Source of the DNA: Cryptomeria japonica
Lineage: Eukaryota > Streptophyta > Pinopsida > Cupressales > Cupressaceae
Assembly: GCF_030272615.1 (NCBI RefSeq)
Contig: NW_026728908.1
Span: 184,001 to 248,000 of the forward strand
DNA: 64,000 nucleotides
Reading direction: 5' to 3'
The notes beneath the pieces are model-generated. The model was given only the letters and a program-made list of their open reading frames with translations, was not told where the DNA came from and did no database searches. Shown piece after piece: positions 1 through 10,942 of this stretch (its first letter is position 1; the number at the start of each line of letters is the position of its first letter). The position numbers were made by a program, and so were the translations under genes.

Positions 1-657
1 TTGTACCAGTTGAGGCATAAGATTCAATATTTTATTGATAACAATACTATATTCATAGTCAGTGTGCATGACAAAGAGAATAACTTTGTAATTCCTCCTA
101 GCCAAAGTCTCCAAAATCTTCACCAATTCGTTGCCTTCTCATTTTACCAATGTTGTTGAATTTGAGCCACTTGCCTTCTTCCCCAATGACCTTGGTATAG
201 AATCTAATAATTTTGTGAACCTCATTGACAAACCTAAACCTACAAAAGACCTATGCATTACCTTCGATCCTAGTGAGACTATTGTTACACCTGATGGCCC
301 ATTATATATTACCGTGAAGATCAAAGACAAGCTCTCACAAGGGGTGCTCATTGATTTGGTATGTATGGTGAATGTGATTACTAAAGAACATCTTTTTACT
401 CAACAATTGCATCAAGTATTTTATATGATAAATTTGATGTTATGGTTAAGGTGTATGATGGTTTTTCTTCCCCTACTATTGGTTATATTACTCTTCTTGT
501 TGAGGTTGGTACTAAATTCTTAGATGTCACTTTTGCTATTATTCCTACATCGGATCAATTTCATGTGAAGTTGGGACATCCTTGGCTCTCTTCCATGAAA
601 GCTATCACTTATACAATTCATAAATGTTTGAAAATCCCTCATAATGGAACTATTTAA
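1..657 (+). pseudogene. gag C-terminus and retropepsin remnant of element E
   Basis: Translation starts in frame 1 with the tail of gag and passes to frame 2 near position 131. The region around 331-400 reads VLIDLVCMVNVITKEHLF, which resembles the gypsy protease active-site segment (usually D-x-G) with Val in place of the Gly. A frameshift near 430-440 moves the reading to frame 1, where 442-657 gives the protease flap and tail, ending with a segment like the family's final helix (VKLGHPWLSSMKAIT). In the family this enzyme cleaves the polyprotein inside the virus-like particle. With at least two frameshifts and a changed active site it is a dead copy. Confidence 0.7.
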
Positions 658-753
658 CAATTAATCATAGCCTTTACCGACCCACAATGAAGCGTGTAAA
701 TTTCACTCTTGATTACTTTTGATCTAAATGACTTGAGCCTTTAAAGCCTCAAA

Positions 754-1580
754 ATGACATCCTTTTCTTATCTTACCAAAAATAAAAAAAATGAGATGAT
801 AATGGCCTTGAGCAAACCTAGAGACCCTATAACCATGGATATTCCTCTTCCTCATCTCGAATCTGGTCTTCTTCCTACTCCTTCTATTCCTCCTATATAT
901 GCCACATATCCACCTCATACATCTTATACCGAAAAGAACTTGGCATCATGTATCTCTCAACCTATTTTGGTTTCTTTTGTTCCTCCCCCTATAAGGGAAG
1001 AAAATAAGCCTATGTCGATTGATCCTCAACCTTTGCAAGTCTCAACTAAAACTAAAAGGAATCATTGTGTGAGAGAAAGCCAATGAAGACATCATGCTAA
1101 AGCTTGAGAGCTTGCTTCTGAAACCCTTTCCTCCTTGAAGACACAAATGTTGACTTGGTCCCATTTTTCCAACCTTCACCTAACCCTAGGGAGGAAGTTC
1201 AACTCAAATCACCTAAGTTAAAAATGCTGAAGAAAAATGATAATTCAACTTCTTTTTATGTTTAAGATCATATTGTGATTAATTTAGATGATGATATGGA
1301 TGACGATAATAATGTTGTTCATGGTGACATTGATGATCCTAACAATTTTGATGATATGTATGAGCTTGTTGAGATTAATCATGAGTTATATTCACATTTT
1401 TCAAAAGCATTCATCCTAGCTCCGAGTGCCAAACAAAGTGATTCATTAGTAGAGCATGGTCCTTGCTTGGAACTTGCAGTAGCTCCATCTAGCATTCTCA
1501 TTGTGGCTCCACTTGCTTCTTGTCCACCATCCCTAAATTATGTTAAGAAATATTGGGAGGCACATGATTTTCTTGACTAG
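754..1580 (+). pseudogene. Degraded post-protease coding stretch of element E
   Basis: Two readable segments (754-1086 and 1275-1580) in different frames are separated by stops. The first is Pro- and Ser-rich, the second Asp-rich at its start (DDDMDDDNN-like) and then Ala/Pro-rich. It lies where a Tat-type element has the linker between protease and reverse transcriptase, and its composition fits such a linker, but no RT follows. I do not recognise a fold or function. It could instead be the terminal part of a gag-protease-only protein. Confidence 0.4.
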
Positions 1581-2550
1581 CTTCATTCATGTTGTGAATT
1601 CCCTTTTGTATGTTTGCTTGTTTGTAATGTGCTTCCCCCATGATGTTCTGCTTGATATGTTTTTGTGTTATGTTAGGTTCTCTTTAGATGACCCTTTTTA
1701 CTCTGTTAGTGCAAGGTAATAAAGAGGTCAAATATGTTGTGACATTCCTCTATTTGTATTCCAATTCTTCTATATTTCATATCTATGTTATGTTGTACAT
1801 GTGTTATTGTTCGTAAATGTGCCTTTGTGTTGTTTACATGGGAACGATGAAAAGTGTTGAGATCTCCTTTTTGGTCTCTTCCATGTTGACTCAAAAAGAT
1901 ATTTGTTTTTTTTCTCATGTTCTCTTCTTCCATTGTGTTCATAGTTCCACTACCTCTGGGGTAAGAGGTCAATTCAATACAATTATTCTTGATATACATT
2001 ATTTAACACAAGTACATTACTGGCCCCAAATTTAGTGAATCTCTTATGTGCCTTTTCCTATATGTTTTGTGACCATTATCCTTTCATTTTTCCTTTCTTG
2101 GGGGCATCTCATTATGGTAATGTTCTTTTCTTTTGGATGCATTCTACCTTAAATATATTTCTCTTAATAAGGCATACACAATCGCTTTAACATGGGGGCA
2201 TACACTTCACTCAATGTTACACTTAATGCACACACCACTAAAATGTTTTCAATTCAATTCAATATTCAAGTTACTTTGCAAACTAGTCCTTTTTCTTTGT
2301 AATTTGGTATTTCAAAATTTTATTTTTCATGACTCATAGTAAGCACAAATCTTACTAGGCTAGTATAGTCATGTTTTTTCCCCTTCATGTGTTGTCCCTT
2401 TTATCTTGATATTAGAATAGTAAGAACCTAAAGTCCCTGGGGGCTTTGTGTGTCTTGTCTCTTTGGTATCTTGGTGAAAAAAAATTCAATGTGACTTTGT
2501 ACTTTATCGTGAGTATGGGTGTAGTCTCATACTCTTGCTCAAATGGGGGT
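1581..2550 (+). other. Non-coding 3' region of element E with purine tracts
   Basis: No coding potential is seen. Several G5 tracts occur on the plus strand (near 2098, 2192, 2435 and 2543). The last, AAATGGGGGT at 2541-2550, directly precedes the LTR and is the best polypurine tract, the primer for plus-strand synthesis. The upstream tracts are PPT-like extras or decayed duplicates. Confidence 0.5.
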
Positions 2551-3829
2551 TGAATGGAGCATCGTAAATTATATCTACATACAATTTTGTCGTCACTTAG
2601 ACCTCACCTTGGCATTTCATCTTCAAGTTCCTATTGTCTACTTTGATTCTACTCACACCATCCTAAAATTTGCATTTTCAACTCCCTTTCTGACCCCTAT
2701 TCAAATTTGAGTCCTGATTAACAAGACTAGGGAACCCCCATCGCCTTGGTCCTCCTAATCAAGATCCAAATTTGGTCCCATCAATAGTCACTTTAATTAG
2801 GTAGGAATTTAGGTCTCGTGTTGGCATGCTCTGAAAATTCAAATCATTTTTTGAACAATTAAGTATAAAAGGAGGCCTACCCCTCTCATTTGAAAATTAG
2901 AGAATAAAGATAGATGGATGGATCTCTCTCAATTACACTCTAGCAAATTCAAATTAAGTGAGCAAGAAATCAAGCATTCATTAAGCATTAAAGGAGAGGT
3001 CAAGTCAAGTTCAAGCATTCAAGATTGCATCCATGATCAACCTTCCATGAAGACATTGTACATAACATCCTAAACCCTTGGCATGAGGATTCAAGAAAGC
3101 TTCATCAGGGTACCAACTTCAATTACAAGCATTCAACTTCAATTCTAGCCTTTTTGTCAAAATGAAAGTATTCTGCTACAATTCAATTCCATTTCCATTT
3201 CAATTATCATTTCAATTTCAAGGTTAATTCCTAAACTAGGGTTTGACCCAGGGAAAACCCCTATCCATAACTAATTTATCTCTCTTAGTGTGTGCAAGAA
3301 ATTGATTCAAGTGTTGTAATTGAAGATCTTGATAAAACAGACAATGACAAACAGGTTTATCCTTTAAAGGCACAAAAAGTGGAGGACTAGGAAGCTCCCA
3401 CCGCCCTCATCCTGAGAATTTTGCTCGATCTTTCAATAGTGGACTTTATGCATCTCTCTGATCCAAAAAAAATATTGCTTGCTTACTTAGAAGTTGTAGA
3501 ATGAGGGCACCCTACCCTCTTCGTCCCAATATTTCAGCTTAGATTTTTAACTACGGGATCTGATTCACTTTCTCTTCTCGAATCTCTATTTGTGTCTCTG
3601 TGTGAAGTCTAGAACATTAGATTATTATCGTTTTGCTTCAATTCCTCATTATTTTCTCTAGATCCAACTTTACACTTGAAATACAATTTCAACTCTCTCA
3701 AAGGTGGAAACAACAAACAGGTAAATCTAATAAGCATCTCAACCCTCTTCTCTAATTGAATTGTGGCTAGATCCATTGGGTTTACATCATCTTTTAAATG
3801 TAAGGTTGATCTTGTGAAATTGGTGGTTT
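2551..3829 (+). repeat. Partial 3' LTR of element E
   Basis: It begins TGAATGGAGC directly after a polypurine tract. A TATA box (TATAAAAGG, 2864-2872) lies about 310 bp in, giving a U3-R-U5 order. The sequence runs to 3829, where copia element B starts, so the LTR end and its target duplication are not seen. Its companion 5' LTR is outside the window. Confidence 0.6.
2864..2872 (+). promoter_or_regulatory. TATA box in the LTR of element E
   Basis: TATAAAAGG is a consensus plant TATA box. Transcription would start about 30 bp downstream, near 2895, within the LTR. Confidence 0.5.
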
Positions 3830-4840
3830 TATTGAATGTTCAGACAACTACGAGGGGGGTGAATCAGTTGTCAATTAAGTTTTTTAATTCTTTCACAAAT
3901 CTAGAATAACCAAGTTATTAAATATTTAATCTAAATAGATACAATCATGAAAGCACACATATACACACACTATGAACACCAAAGATGATGTGGCAAACCC
4001 AAGAAGGGAAAAACCATGGAGAATGTTAGTTCTCAATATATAACACATGTTAGGGTGACACCGGTTAAGGTGATTTTTACAAAGGTGGCTCACTACCAGA
4101 ATGCTCACTGCCCAGAAAGGCTCACTACTGGAAGAGAAAGAAAAAAAACAAGAAAATCCACCACACTGATACAACGACCACAAACAGAAATACTTAAACA
4201 GCCTTCATTGCTTGACAGCACACTACACACCTTCACACATCTTCTTACATCAATCATCATTGGGATTTATCTTTTTGATCTCGCATATCTTCCATACCTT
4301 GATCATTCTGATCATCCTTTACTTATATTGTCCTCCTGAATACATAACCTTCCAAGTCGGCCAAACATAATTTAAAATAGGTTTGCGCTAAGCATTCCGG
4401 TGGTGGAAAGGAGTGAGAAGTGGACCACACTATAACACACTTCATCGATCAAATCAACACGTTACACATTCATCACAAATACTAGAGCCAAAATAAGAAT
4501 CATCTACTACACACATGTTGTTACAAAGTCTTCAATTCCAGATTGGACCAGACCGAAAATAACACTTCTCAACTTAGAAAAATAACAATGGAAGCATGAT
4601 AAACATGAATCTAAGCAATCAATGCCATATCTAGAAAATGAAGAAATATGGATCACAAACAACACAATCAATTGCCAATCAGAACTGAGCATCATCTGGA
4701 GCACAACTTCTGGGGCACCAAATAGTCCGAGTAACATATTCCGGATCACCAACTGAAAAAACCACATGTAGACATCAATGACAACCATTAATGACAACCA
4801 TAAAAAACAAATCAGCACCATCAACATCATAGTTGCAACA
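3830..4840 (-). repeat. 3' LTR of copia element B
   Basis: On the plus strand it runs from TATTGAATG (a decayed TG end) to GTTGCAACA, directly followed by CCCCCTTT, the complement of the polypurine tract. It matches 40512-41182 from the first bases through the shared GGGGGGTGAATCA motif and beyond. Length is 1011 bp. Confidence 0.8.
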
Positions 4841-4995
4841 ATCTCCCCCTTTGTCATTGATAGAAACATCCATCAACAACAAATAAAAAATTCGCTTATT
4901 GTATCTCTACAATTCCGCATCTCTCCCCCTTTTACATCAAGGACAAAGGTGAACACATCTCCCCCTATGGAACTTACTCTGCTCCCCCTAAGAGG
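4841..4995 (-). promoter_or_regulatory. Polypurine tract and extra PPT-like tracts of B
   Basis: On the minus strand AAAGGGGGAGAT (4852-4841) directly abuts the LTR and is the PPT. Three further AGGGGGAG-like tracts lie at about 4924, 4963 and 4985. Similar extra tracts are present in elements A and H. Confidence 0.65.
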
Positions 4996-5090
4996 AAGCC
5001 TCCAAGCATTAGTTCAGACAAGAATGATCATGCAATTTACTGGACCAATTCACATCATTTCAAACTAGGAAGGGGTAATACCCCTAACTT

Positions 5091-6442
5091 CTACCAAAGA
5101 TACTCAAAAGTATCTGTACACAATGTCTTTGTGAAGATATCTATAATCTGATCTTTCATAGGTACATATTCAAGCCTTACTTCATTATCCAAAACCTTTT
5201 TCCTCAAGAAGTAATACTGAATAGATATATGCTTTATTTTGGAATGTTGTATTGGATTCTTAGAAATGTTTATTGCTCTGGTATTATCACACATAATTGA
5301 GATGGGTTCATCGAACAACACACCAATATATTTCCAAGTTTGTTTCATCCAAAGTACTTGTCTGCAACATGAATATGTTTTAATATATTAAACTTCAATA
5401 GTGGATAGGGACATAGAATCCTCCTTCTTACTCGACCAGGCAACTAACCGAGAGCCAAGGAAAAATGCTCCATTACTTGTATTTTTTTGTCATCAACACT
5501 TCCTGCCCAATCTACACCTGTATAAGTTGTCAAAGTCAAATCTGAATCTTTGGGATACCATAATCCAAACTCTTATGTTCCCTTTAAATATCTGAAAATT
5601 CTTTTTACTGTGACAACATGTGATTCTTTTGGTTCTTGCTAAAATCTAGCTACTAAACAAACAACATACAGGATGTCTGGTCTTGTTGCGGTTAGATATA
5701 ATAGTCCTCCGATCATTAATTTGTACTTACTTGTATCAACCTCGGGAGATTTATCATCTTTTGTTAACTTACATCCGATGGTCTTAGGTGTACACATTGG
5801 TTTATAATTCTCTAACCCAAACTTCTTGAACAATTCTTTGACATACTGAGAAATAAAAATTCCTTTGCTATTATGATACACTTGAAATCCAAGAAAGAAA
5901 TTTAACTCATCGATCATAGACATCTCAAATTCGTTTTACATCTCACCAGCAAACCTTCTACACATACCATAATTTCCTCCAAATAGTATGTCATCAACAT
6001 ACACTATAACAATTAAGATTTTACCCGAATCAACTTTGAAATAGAGATTACTATCAACGGATCCCTTTTGAAAACCTTGACCAATCAAATACTTGTCTAG
6101 CCTTCCATACCAAGCTCTAGGGGCTTTTTTTAATCCATGCAAAGCTTTCTTCAACTTGAAAACAATATCTAGATCATCTCTCAACTTAAAACCTTCTGGT
6201 TGTTTAATATAAACTTCTTCTTTTAGTTCTCCATTTAAAAATGTTGATTTTCCATCCATCTAATAAACTTTGAATCCTTAAAAGCTGCAAAGGCCAAGAA
6301 CATCCTAATAGCTTCCATCTGAGCAACTAGACCAAATGTTTCCTCAAAGTCAGTGCCTTCAACCTGAGTGTAACCCTTGCAAACCAACCTTGCTTTGTTT
6401 CTTACAACCTTTCCATATTCATCCAGCTTGTTCTAGAATACC
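5091..6442 (-). pseudogene. Copia RT C-terminal half and RNase H of element B
   Basis: Read leftward from 6442: the segment after WVF in RT ([20 protein letters not shown]), then the [18 protein letters not shown] motif (about 6240-6180), the [16 protein letters not shown] helix, and the catalytic YVDD (near 6000). 5923-5639 gives the thumb/connection region and 5348-5091 the end of RNase H (CDNTRAINISKNP to DIFTK). The middle of RNase H between about 5640 and 5350 is scrambled by frameshifts. The enzyme copies element RNA into DNA in the cytoplasmic particle. The N-terminal half of RT lies across insertion C, at 26347 onward. The catalytic YVDD is intact, but the frame is broken several times. 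Confidence 0.8.
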
Positions 6443-7909
6443 TGTAGACATATAAAAATGACCATATTCCTAAATGAATATTCTATGTTCATTTCTCTAT
6501 TTAATTAAATCCAATTTAATTAAATTACCTGCATTCCTCTATTTAATTAAGTAAATTACTCAATTAAATTCACTATACCTCTTTTTCTATTTAATAGAAT
6601 AAATTCATTTTATTCAATTAAAGCCCCTATCCACTTTTTAATTAAATTCAAATTTAATTAAAATGGTTATCCTAAATTGAATAAATCTAATTTATTTAAT
6701 TACAACCAAATTGAATTAAATTCAATTAAAACCCATTATCCCTTCATCCACTTGCAAAATCCTACATCTCCCACTTGCATCCTAACCCTCTTCCTAATTT
6801 CTTCTAGAATCCATCTAATCCTAATCAGTTAACCCAAACCCATTCATTATCCCCTTTCCCTAAATTTGAGGAGGTCACTTCTCAAATTTGGAGTAAAGTC
6901 TTCTAAAAACATTAAAGCCTTTATCCATTCAACAAGCTAACTTGTTGAATACCCCCAAATTTGGAAGGACTCTTACAAATTTGTCCCCAAAGTCTTCATA
7001 ACCATTAATGGATAACTCAACCCTCTAGCATGGTTAAATAATTTCCCTAAACTCAACCTCCATGTAACCCAAGGGTCTCATCAAGCATTTATTGCTTTGA
7101 CCATGGTTATCCTTAATCCTTTGCACAAGAATTTATCCTTTGGATAAAAGCTTTATCCAATGGGTAATCTTAACTTAACCTTAACCCTTAACTCCTAGCG
7201 TAACCATGAGGCCTTCTCAAGCATTTAATGCTTCTTAAATCTCCTCTCAACCAACCTTATGTTGAAAATTGTCACCATTTCATTGGTGCCAATTGTAAAC
7301 ATGGATTCCCAACTTTCAAACTTAGCCCTTGATTAACTCTTTCAATCCTGACCATCCATTGCCCTATTTTTTTTATAAATAGAGCTCTCATTCCTCCATT
7401 TTCATAGATCCAAGTCTTTAGCATCACACTTATACTAAAATCCATCCAAGTTTTAATATATCATTTGTGCTCATCATTTAGCCTCTCTTTTCAATAGGAA
7501 TTAATCTAAATATGCATGTTTAGAGTATTTTCTTTATCATTGAGCTTAATCATAGACTATTATATCATGCTAGGATAATCTTGCTACTAATCTTGTCATC
7601 TTATAACTAGTTTATTGCATTTATAGGATCATGCATAGCTTAGGATGCATTTCATCTTAAAATCAAACAAAGCATCCCTCATTCTTGCATTTGTCATCCC
7701 TAAACCACTTTGTTCAATGATCTAAGAGCAAAGACATTGGTTTGAGAGACCTTGTGAGATAGAGAACCATGGAACCAACCTTGGGAAGCTGAGCCATACT
7801 TCATGACTCCATAGCTTGCACCAAGAAGTCCTGTGGGTGTGTGAGCAAGGCTCCCTAGAACTCCATTTTTCATATTTCAAGTTCTATCGACCCACTTTTC
7901 CCACATACA
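6443..7909 (+). repeat. 5' LTR of element C
   Basis: It starts TGTAGACATATAAAAATG and ends CCCACATACA. U3 is very AT-rich, with many overlapping TTTAATTAAATT-type inverted repeats in the first 300 bp. A TATA box lies at 7374-7381. It pairs with the 3' LTR at 24874-26341. Confidence 0.9.
7374..7381 (+). promoter_or_regulatory. TATA box of the 5' LTR of C
   Basis: TATAAATA followed by GAGCTC is conserved at the same place in the solo LTR (15896-15903) and 3' LTR (25806-25813). It places U3 at about 0.96 kb and R-U5 at about 0.5 kb. Confidence 0.7.
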
Positions 7910-7935
7910 TTTTTGGCACCCACTGTGGGCATCAC
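7910..7935 (+). promoter_or_regulatory. Primer-binding site of element C (candidate)
   Basis: Directly after the LTR comes TTTTTGGCACCCACTGTGGG. TGGCACCCA-type sequences two or three bases after the LTR are the usual tRNA primer site in gypsy elements. I cannot assign the tRNA with confidence. Confidence 0.6.
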
Positions 7936-7996
7936 CCCATATATCAAATTGGTTTTTGAATTTAACCACTTTTGTAGGTCTGCGGGAAACAAGAAT

Positions 7997-8255
7997 TAGC
8001 ACGTGGGAAACATTCCCTAGCGCATCTGGTTAACAGTCTAGCGCATCTCGCCTACTGTTCAGCGCGTTGGGTCCATCTTGTAGCGCGTAAAGTCTTTTCC
8101 TTAGCGCATTATATTTTTAATATTTTCCTGTAGGTCTCAGTGCAGTGCATCCGGAAACCAGTTTAGCGCTTTTGGAAAACAGCTTAGCGCATCAGGTCTG
8201 TTTAATAGCGCATCTCACCCATTCTATAGCGCGTACAGTTTGTCCTATAGCGCAT
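7997..8255 (+). repeat. TAGCGCAT motif array 1, 5' leader of C
   Basis: About a dozen copies of TAGCGCAT and one- or two-base variants (TAGCGCGT, TAGCGCTT, TAGCACGT) are spaced about 20 bp apart, with unrelated sequence between them. The motif, not a long unit, is conserved. It starts about 90 bp after the LTR. Confidence 0.8.
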
Positions 8256-9757
8256 CACAGACAGAGAACGAAATTTACTTTGTAATAGAAATCAGATTTA
8301 GACTTGTAGAAGTCCACAAAGCCATTGTTTTGCTAACTACTTCACTTATTATTTTTGTAGGATTACTGACAGTTTCTTGCAGGCTTGGGAGATCATTTTA
8401 TTTTTTTTAGTTAGGATTTAAAATAGTTTGAATTTTTTTCACTAACTTAGCCAAGTTAGTTAAAAATTTGAATTCTTTTAATTTCTTGTTTAAAAGATAA
8501 AATTGAACTCACTTTGTTTTGGGCCTTAAAAGGAACAACAAAAACCATCATTTTTGCTTTTCTAGGAGAGCAAATTTACAAATCAAAAGGCTTAAAAAGA
8601 ATTTCACCATCCTTTGGTGCATAAAAGGATCCATCTTTAATTTTGGCAAATTAAAGAATCACACAAAGTCCAAAGGTCATTTACAAACTTAAAGAGGGAA
8701 AATCTTCCCCTTTTGAAGTGATTTACTTTGTTGACGAAACATCGGATTTACTATGTTGACCATTTATTTTCAATGGATCCGAAAATCATTGCCTTGAAAA
8801 GTTAAAAAGAACACCATGTTTTCGTGGAGCAACATCTCCATATAGGATTAACAAATCATTGCTTTGAAAGATTAAAAAGAACAACTTGATTGCCTTGTCT
8901 CAAAAGTAGAAGGTATATGCTCTCCCCTTAACTGGGTGATTAAAAATCCAAACTACTCTTACGCTTTCAATCATTTCAAGCATTTTACAATCCTTTAGCA
9001 GGCCTGCCTTCCCGAAGAGTTGAAATCAACTCTTAAAGTCATTTATGGCCGGTGTGAAGGGAATGACCTAAGTGGGAAACGACTTTGACACCAAGTCTTC
9101 CCACCCACTATAATCAAAAGTGGAAAGAGATGAAAGTCCTTTTCAACGATTGTGCGCAGCGATTAGTCTTCCCCCAATATCCTTGAGATACGTAAAGCCT
9201 TTGTTCTAAAGGTTGGGAAGCCTCCTAAGGGATTTTATCACTGACGGCCGAACAGGAATCCTGATTACGAACCATAGAAATAGAAACCTTGAGCTGAGTC
9301 AGTAATCAGACATTTATAATATAATAGTGCAAGGGTGGGGAAGAATCCGCCCCCAAGATCGCTCACCATATATCTCCCAAGATAACTACTCAATTGTGAA
9401 ACAATTCACTTTGAGTTAGTTTCTAGCAAAAGGCAAAAAAACGAGCGCCCTCTAGGGGGTGACACAACTGTTTGAGCTGATAGAGTATCAAGACTAGTGG
9501 GCTATGATGTTACTTATGACCTTTGAATAAAGAGTCTTCTTGAAGTATATTATTTGTATCCAAACCTATTAAAACATTGGGGATTTGAACACGTCCTCGC
9601 AGAACATACACTTTTTGTTAGATTTAAAAAAATGGTTGTCTCTTTGGTGCTATGTTTGCATTTATTACTTTAGAAAATCATCAATCAACACTGAAAAACT
9701 CATAACAAAAATCCAAAAATTGCAAAAACCAACCAAAGGAAAATATCGTACATTTGT
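8256..9757 (+). other. Untranslated leader of element C between the two motif arrays
   Basis: No long open reading frame is seen. The stretch holds a purine-rich part and several short repeats of ATTGCCTTGAAA/AAAAGAACA type around 8790-8890. Tat-lineage elements usually have long leaders, sometimes with an intron; I see no splice pair here that I would defend. Confidence 0.5.
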
Positions 9758-10090
9758 TAGCGCATCAGAACATCAAGTTAGCACGTCTGGTTGAAACAGT
9801 AGTGTTCTACCAAAATTTCAAAACAACATTAAACAGTCAGCGCATCCGAAAAATAGCCTAGCGCGTTGAAACATCAGCTTAGCGCTTAGGAGTCAAACAA
9901 TAGCGCATAGGGTTTAGCAGTTAGCGCATAGCAAACCCATATTAGCGCATAACTTTTCGAGCAAAATTGGAAAACAAATTTTAGCAGTCTAAATAGTTAG
10001 CGCGTGGCCGGGGGAAGCTTAGCATGTGTGGTCTTTTAATTAGCGCATGACGAAATTTCTGTAGCACATCCCGTCTCTGTTTTAGTGCAT
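9758..10090 (+). repeat. TAGCGCAT motif array 2, 5' leader of C
   Basis: About 13 copies of TAGCGCAT or close variants (TAGCACGT, TAGCGCTT, TAGCATGT, TAGTGCAT) are spaced about 20 bp apart. It is in the same orientation as array 1 and lies about 850 bp before the gag start. Confidence 0.8.
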
Positions 10091-10942
10091 GACCAAACCC
10101 AGAAAAACAGGGGGCAAAACAGTGAAGAATTTTGAAAACTTAGAAGACATTTTTGGAAACCTCTTTTCATCAACATCATTTTTTGTCAAAACAGAGTATC
10201 GAAAACAGAGCTTTAAAAACTATTTCTTGAGCAAAATTTGTGTCAAACAAAAGTTGTAAGAATCCAAAACTGGTTGCGCGATAAAACATATCTATCCTAT
10301 CAAAATCAGGAAACATCATCGCAAGTGACAAAAGGGTCCTTTATCATCTCACGGATTTTATCTCAAAAACACTTGTTTAAAACCTCAGGTTGTCAAATCA
10401 AGTTTCCATATTGGGAGACTTTATCCATATCATTTGACATGCTTTGTCGTGAAGGGGCATCTAAACCTTCACTTTGATAAAGTAAAACTTGAATTTTCAA
10501 AGCAAGATCAACTGAATCCAAAACAATTCAAAGGAAACCATTGATCATTTATGCATGACTAATCCCCATATTCTGAGAAGAAAGAATATTTATCATAAAA
10601 CCACATTGAAGAAACAACAACCAAGTTTTTCCAAATTTATCAAAAGAAGCAAATTTTTATACATCAATCGTCAACTCTTCAAATCTCATCGAACATTCTT
10701 TCATCACGTCAAACTTTATATCCAAAAAAAATCCAACGAATTTGATAAAGAGCCTTTAAAGACTAGGGGATATTGTCAAAAATCCGCATTTAATCAAATC
10801 ATAAACCGTGGAGGAAAGATCAATCCGGCATTCTTGTTCGATGAGTGCATCACTTACAACACACCCCGACTTGAACCACCAACTTCTGAACAACATATCG
10901 AAGAGGATTTTGTCCCCTTCGTCACATAAAGTTTCTACTAAA

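Larger units (their letters stand above)
1..3829 (+). mobile_element. Truncated Ty3/gypsy element E, lacking RT and integrase
   Basis: The left part encodes the end of a gag region and an aspartic protease. A second degraded coding stretch, about 1 kb of non-coding DNA, a purine tract (2541-2550) and an LTR beginning at 2551 follow. Between protease and LTR I find no reverse transcriptase, RNase H or integrase motif in any frame, so this copy looks like a non-autonomous or internally deleted derivative. The 5' end lies outside the window. The LTR is cut at 3829 by copia element B, so E is the oldest layer of this nest. Family assignment within gypsy (Tat/Athila side) rests on the protease style and on G-rich tracts before the LTR; it is an inference. 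Confidence 0.65.

Noticed and set aside
7997-10090. Regularly spaced short repeats resembling a CRISPR array
   Set aside because: The repeat is only 8 bp and variable, there are no cas genes, and the context is a plant retrotransposon.
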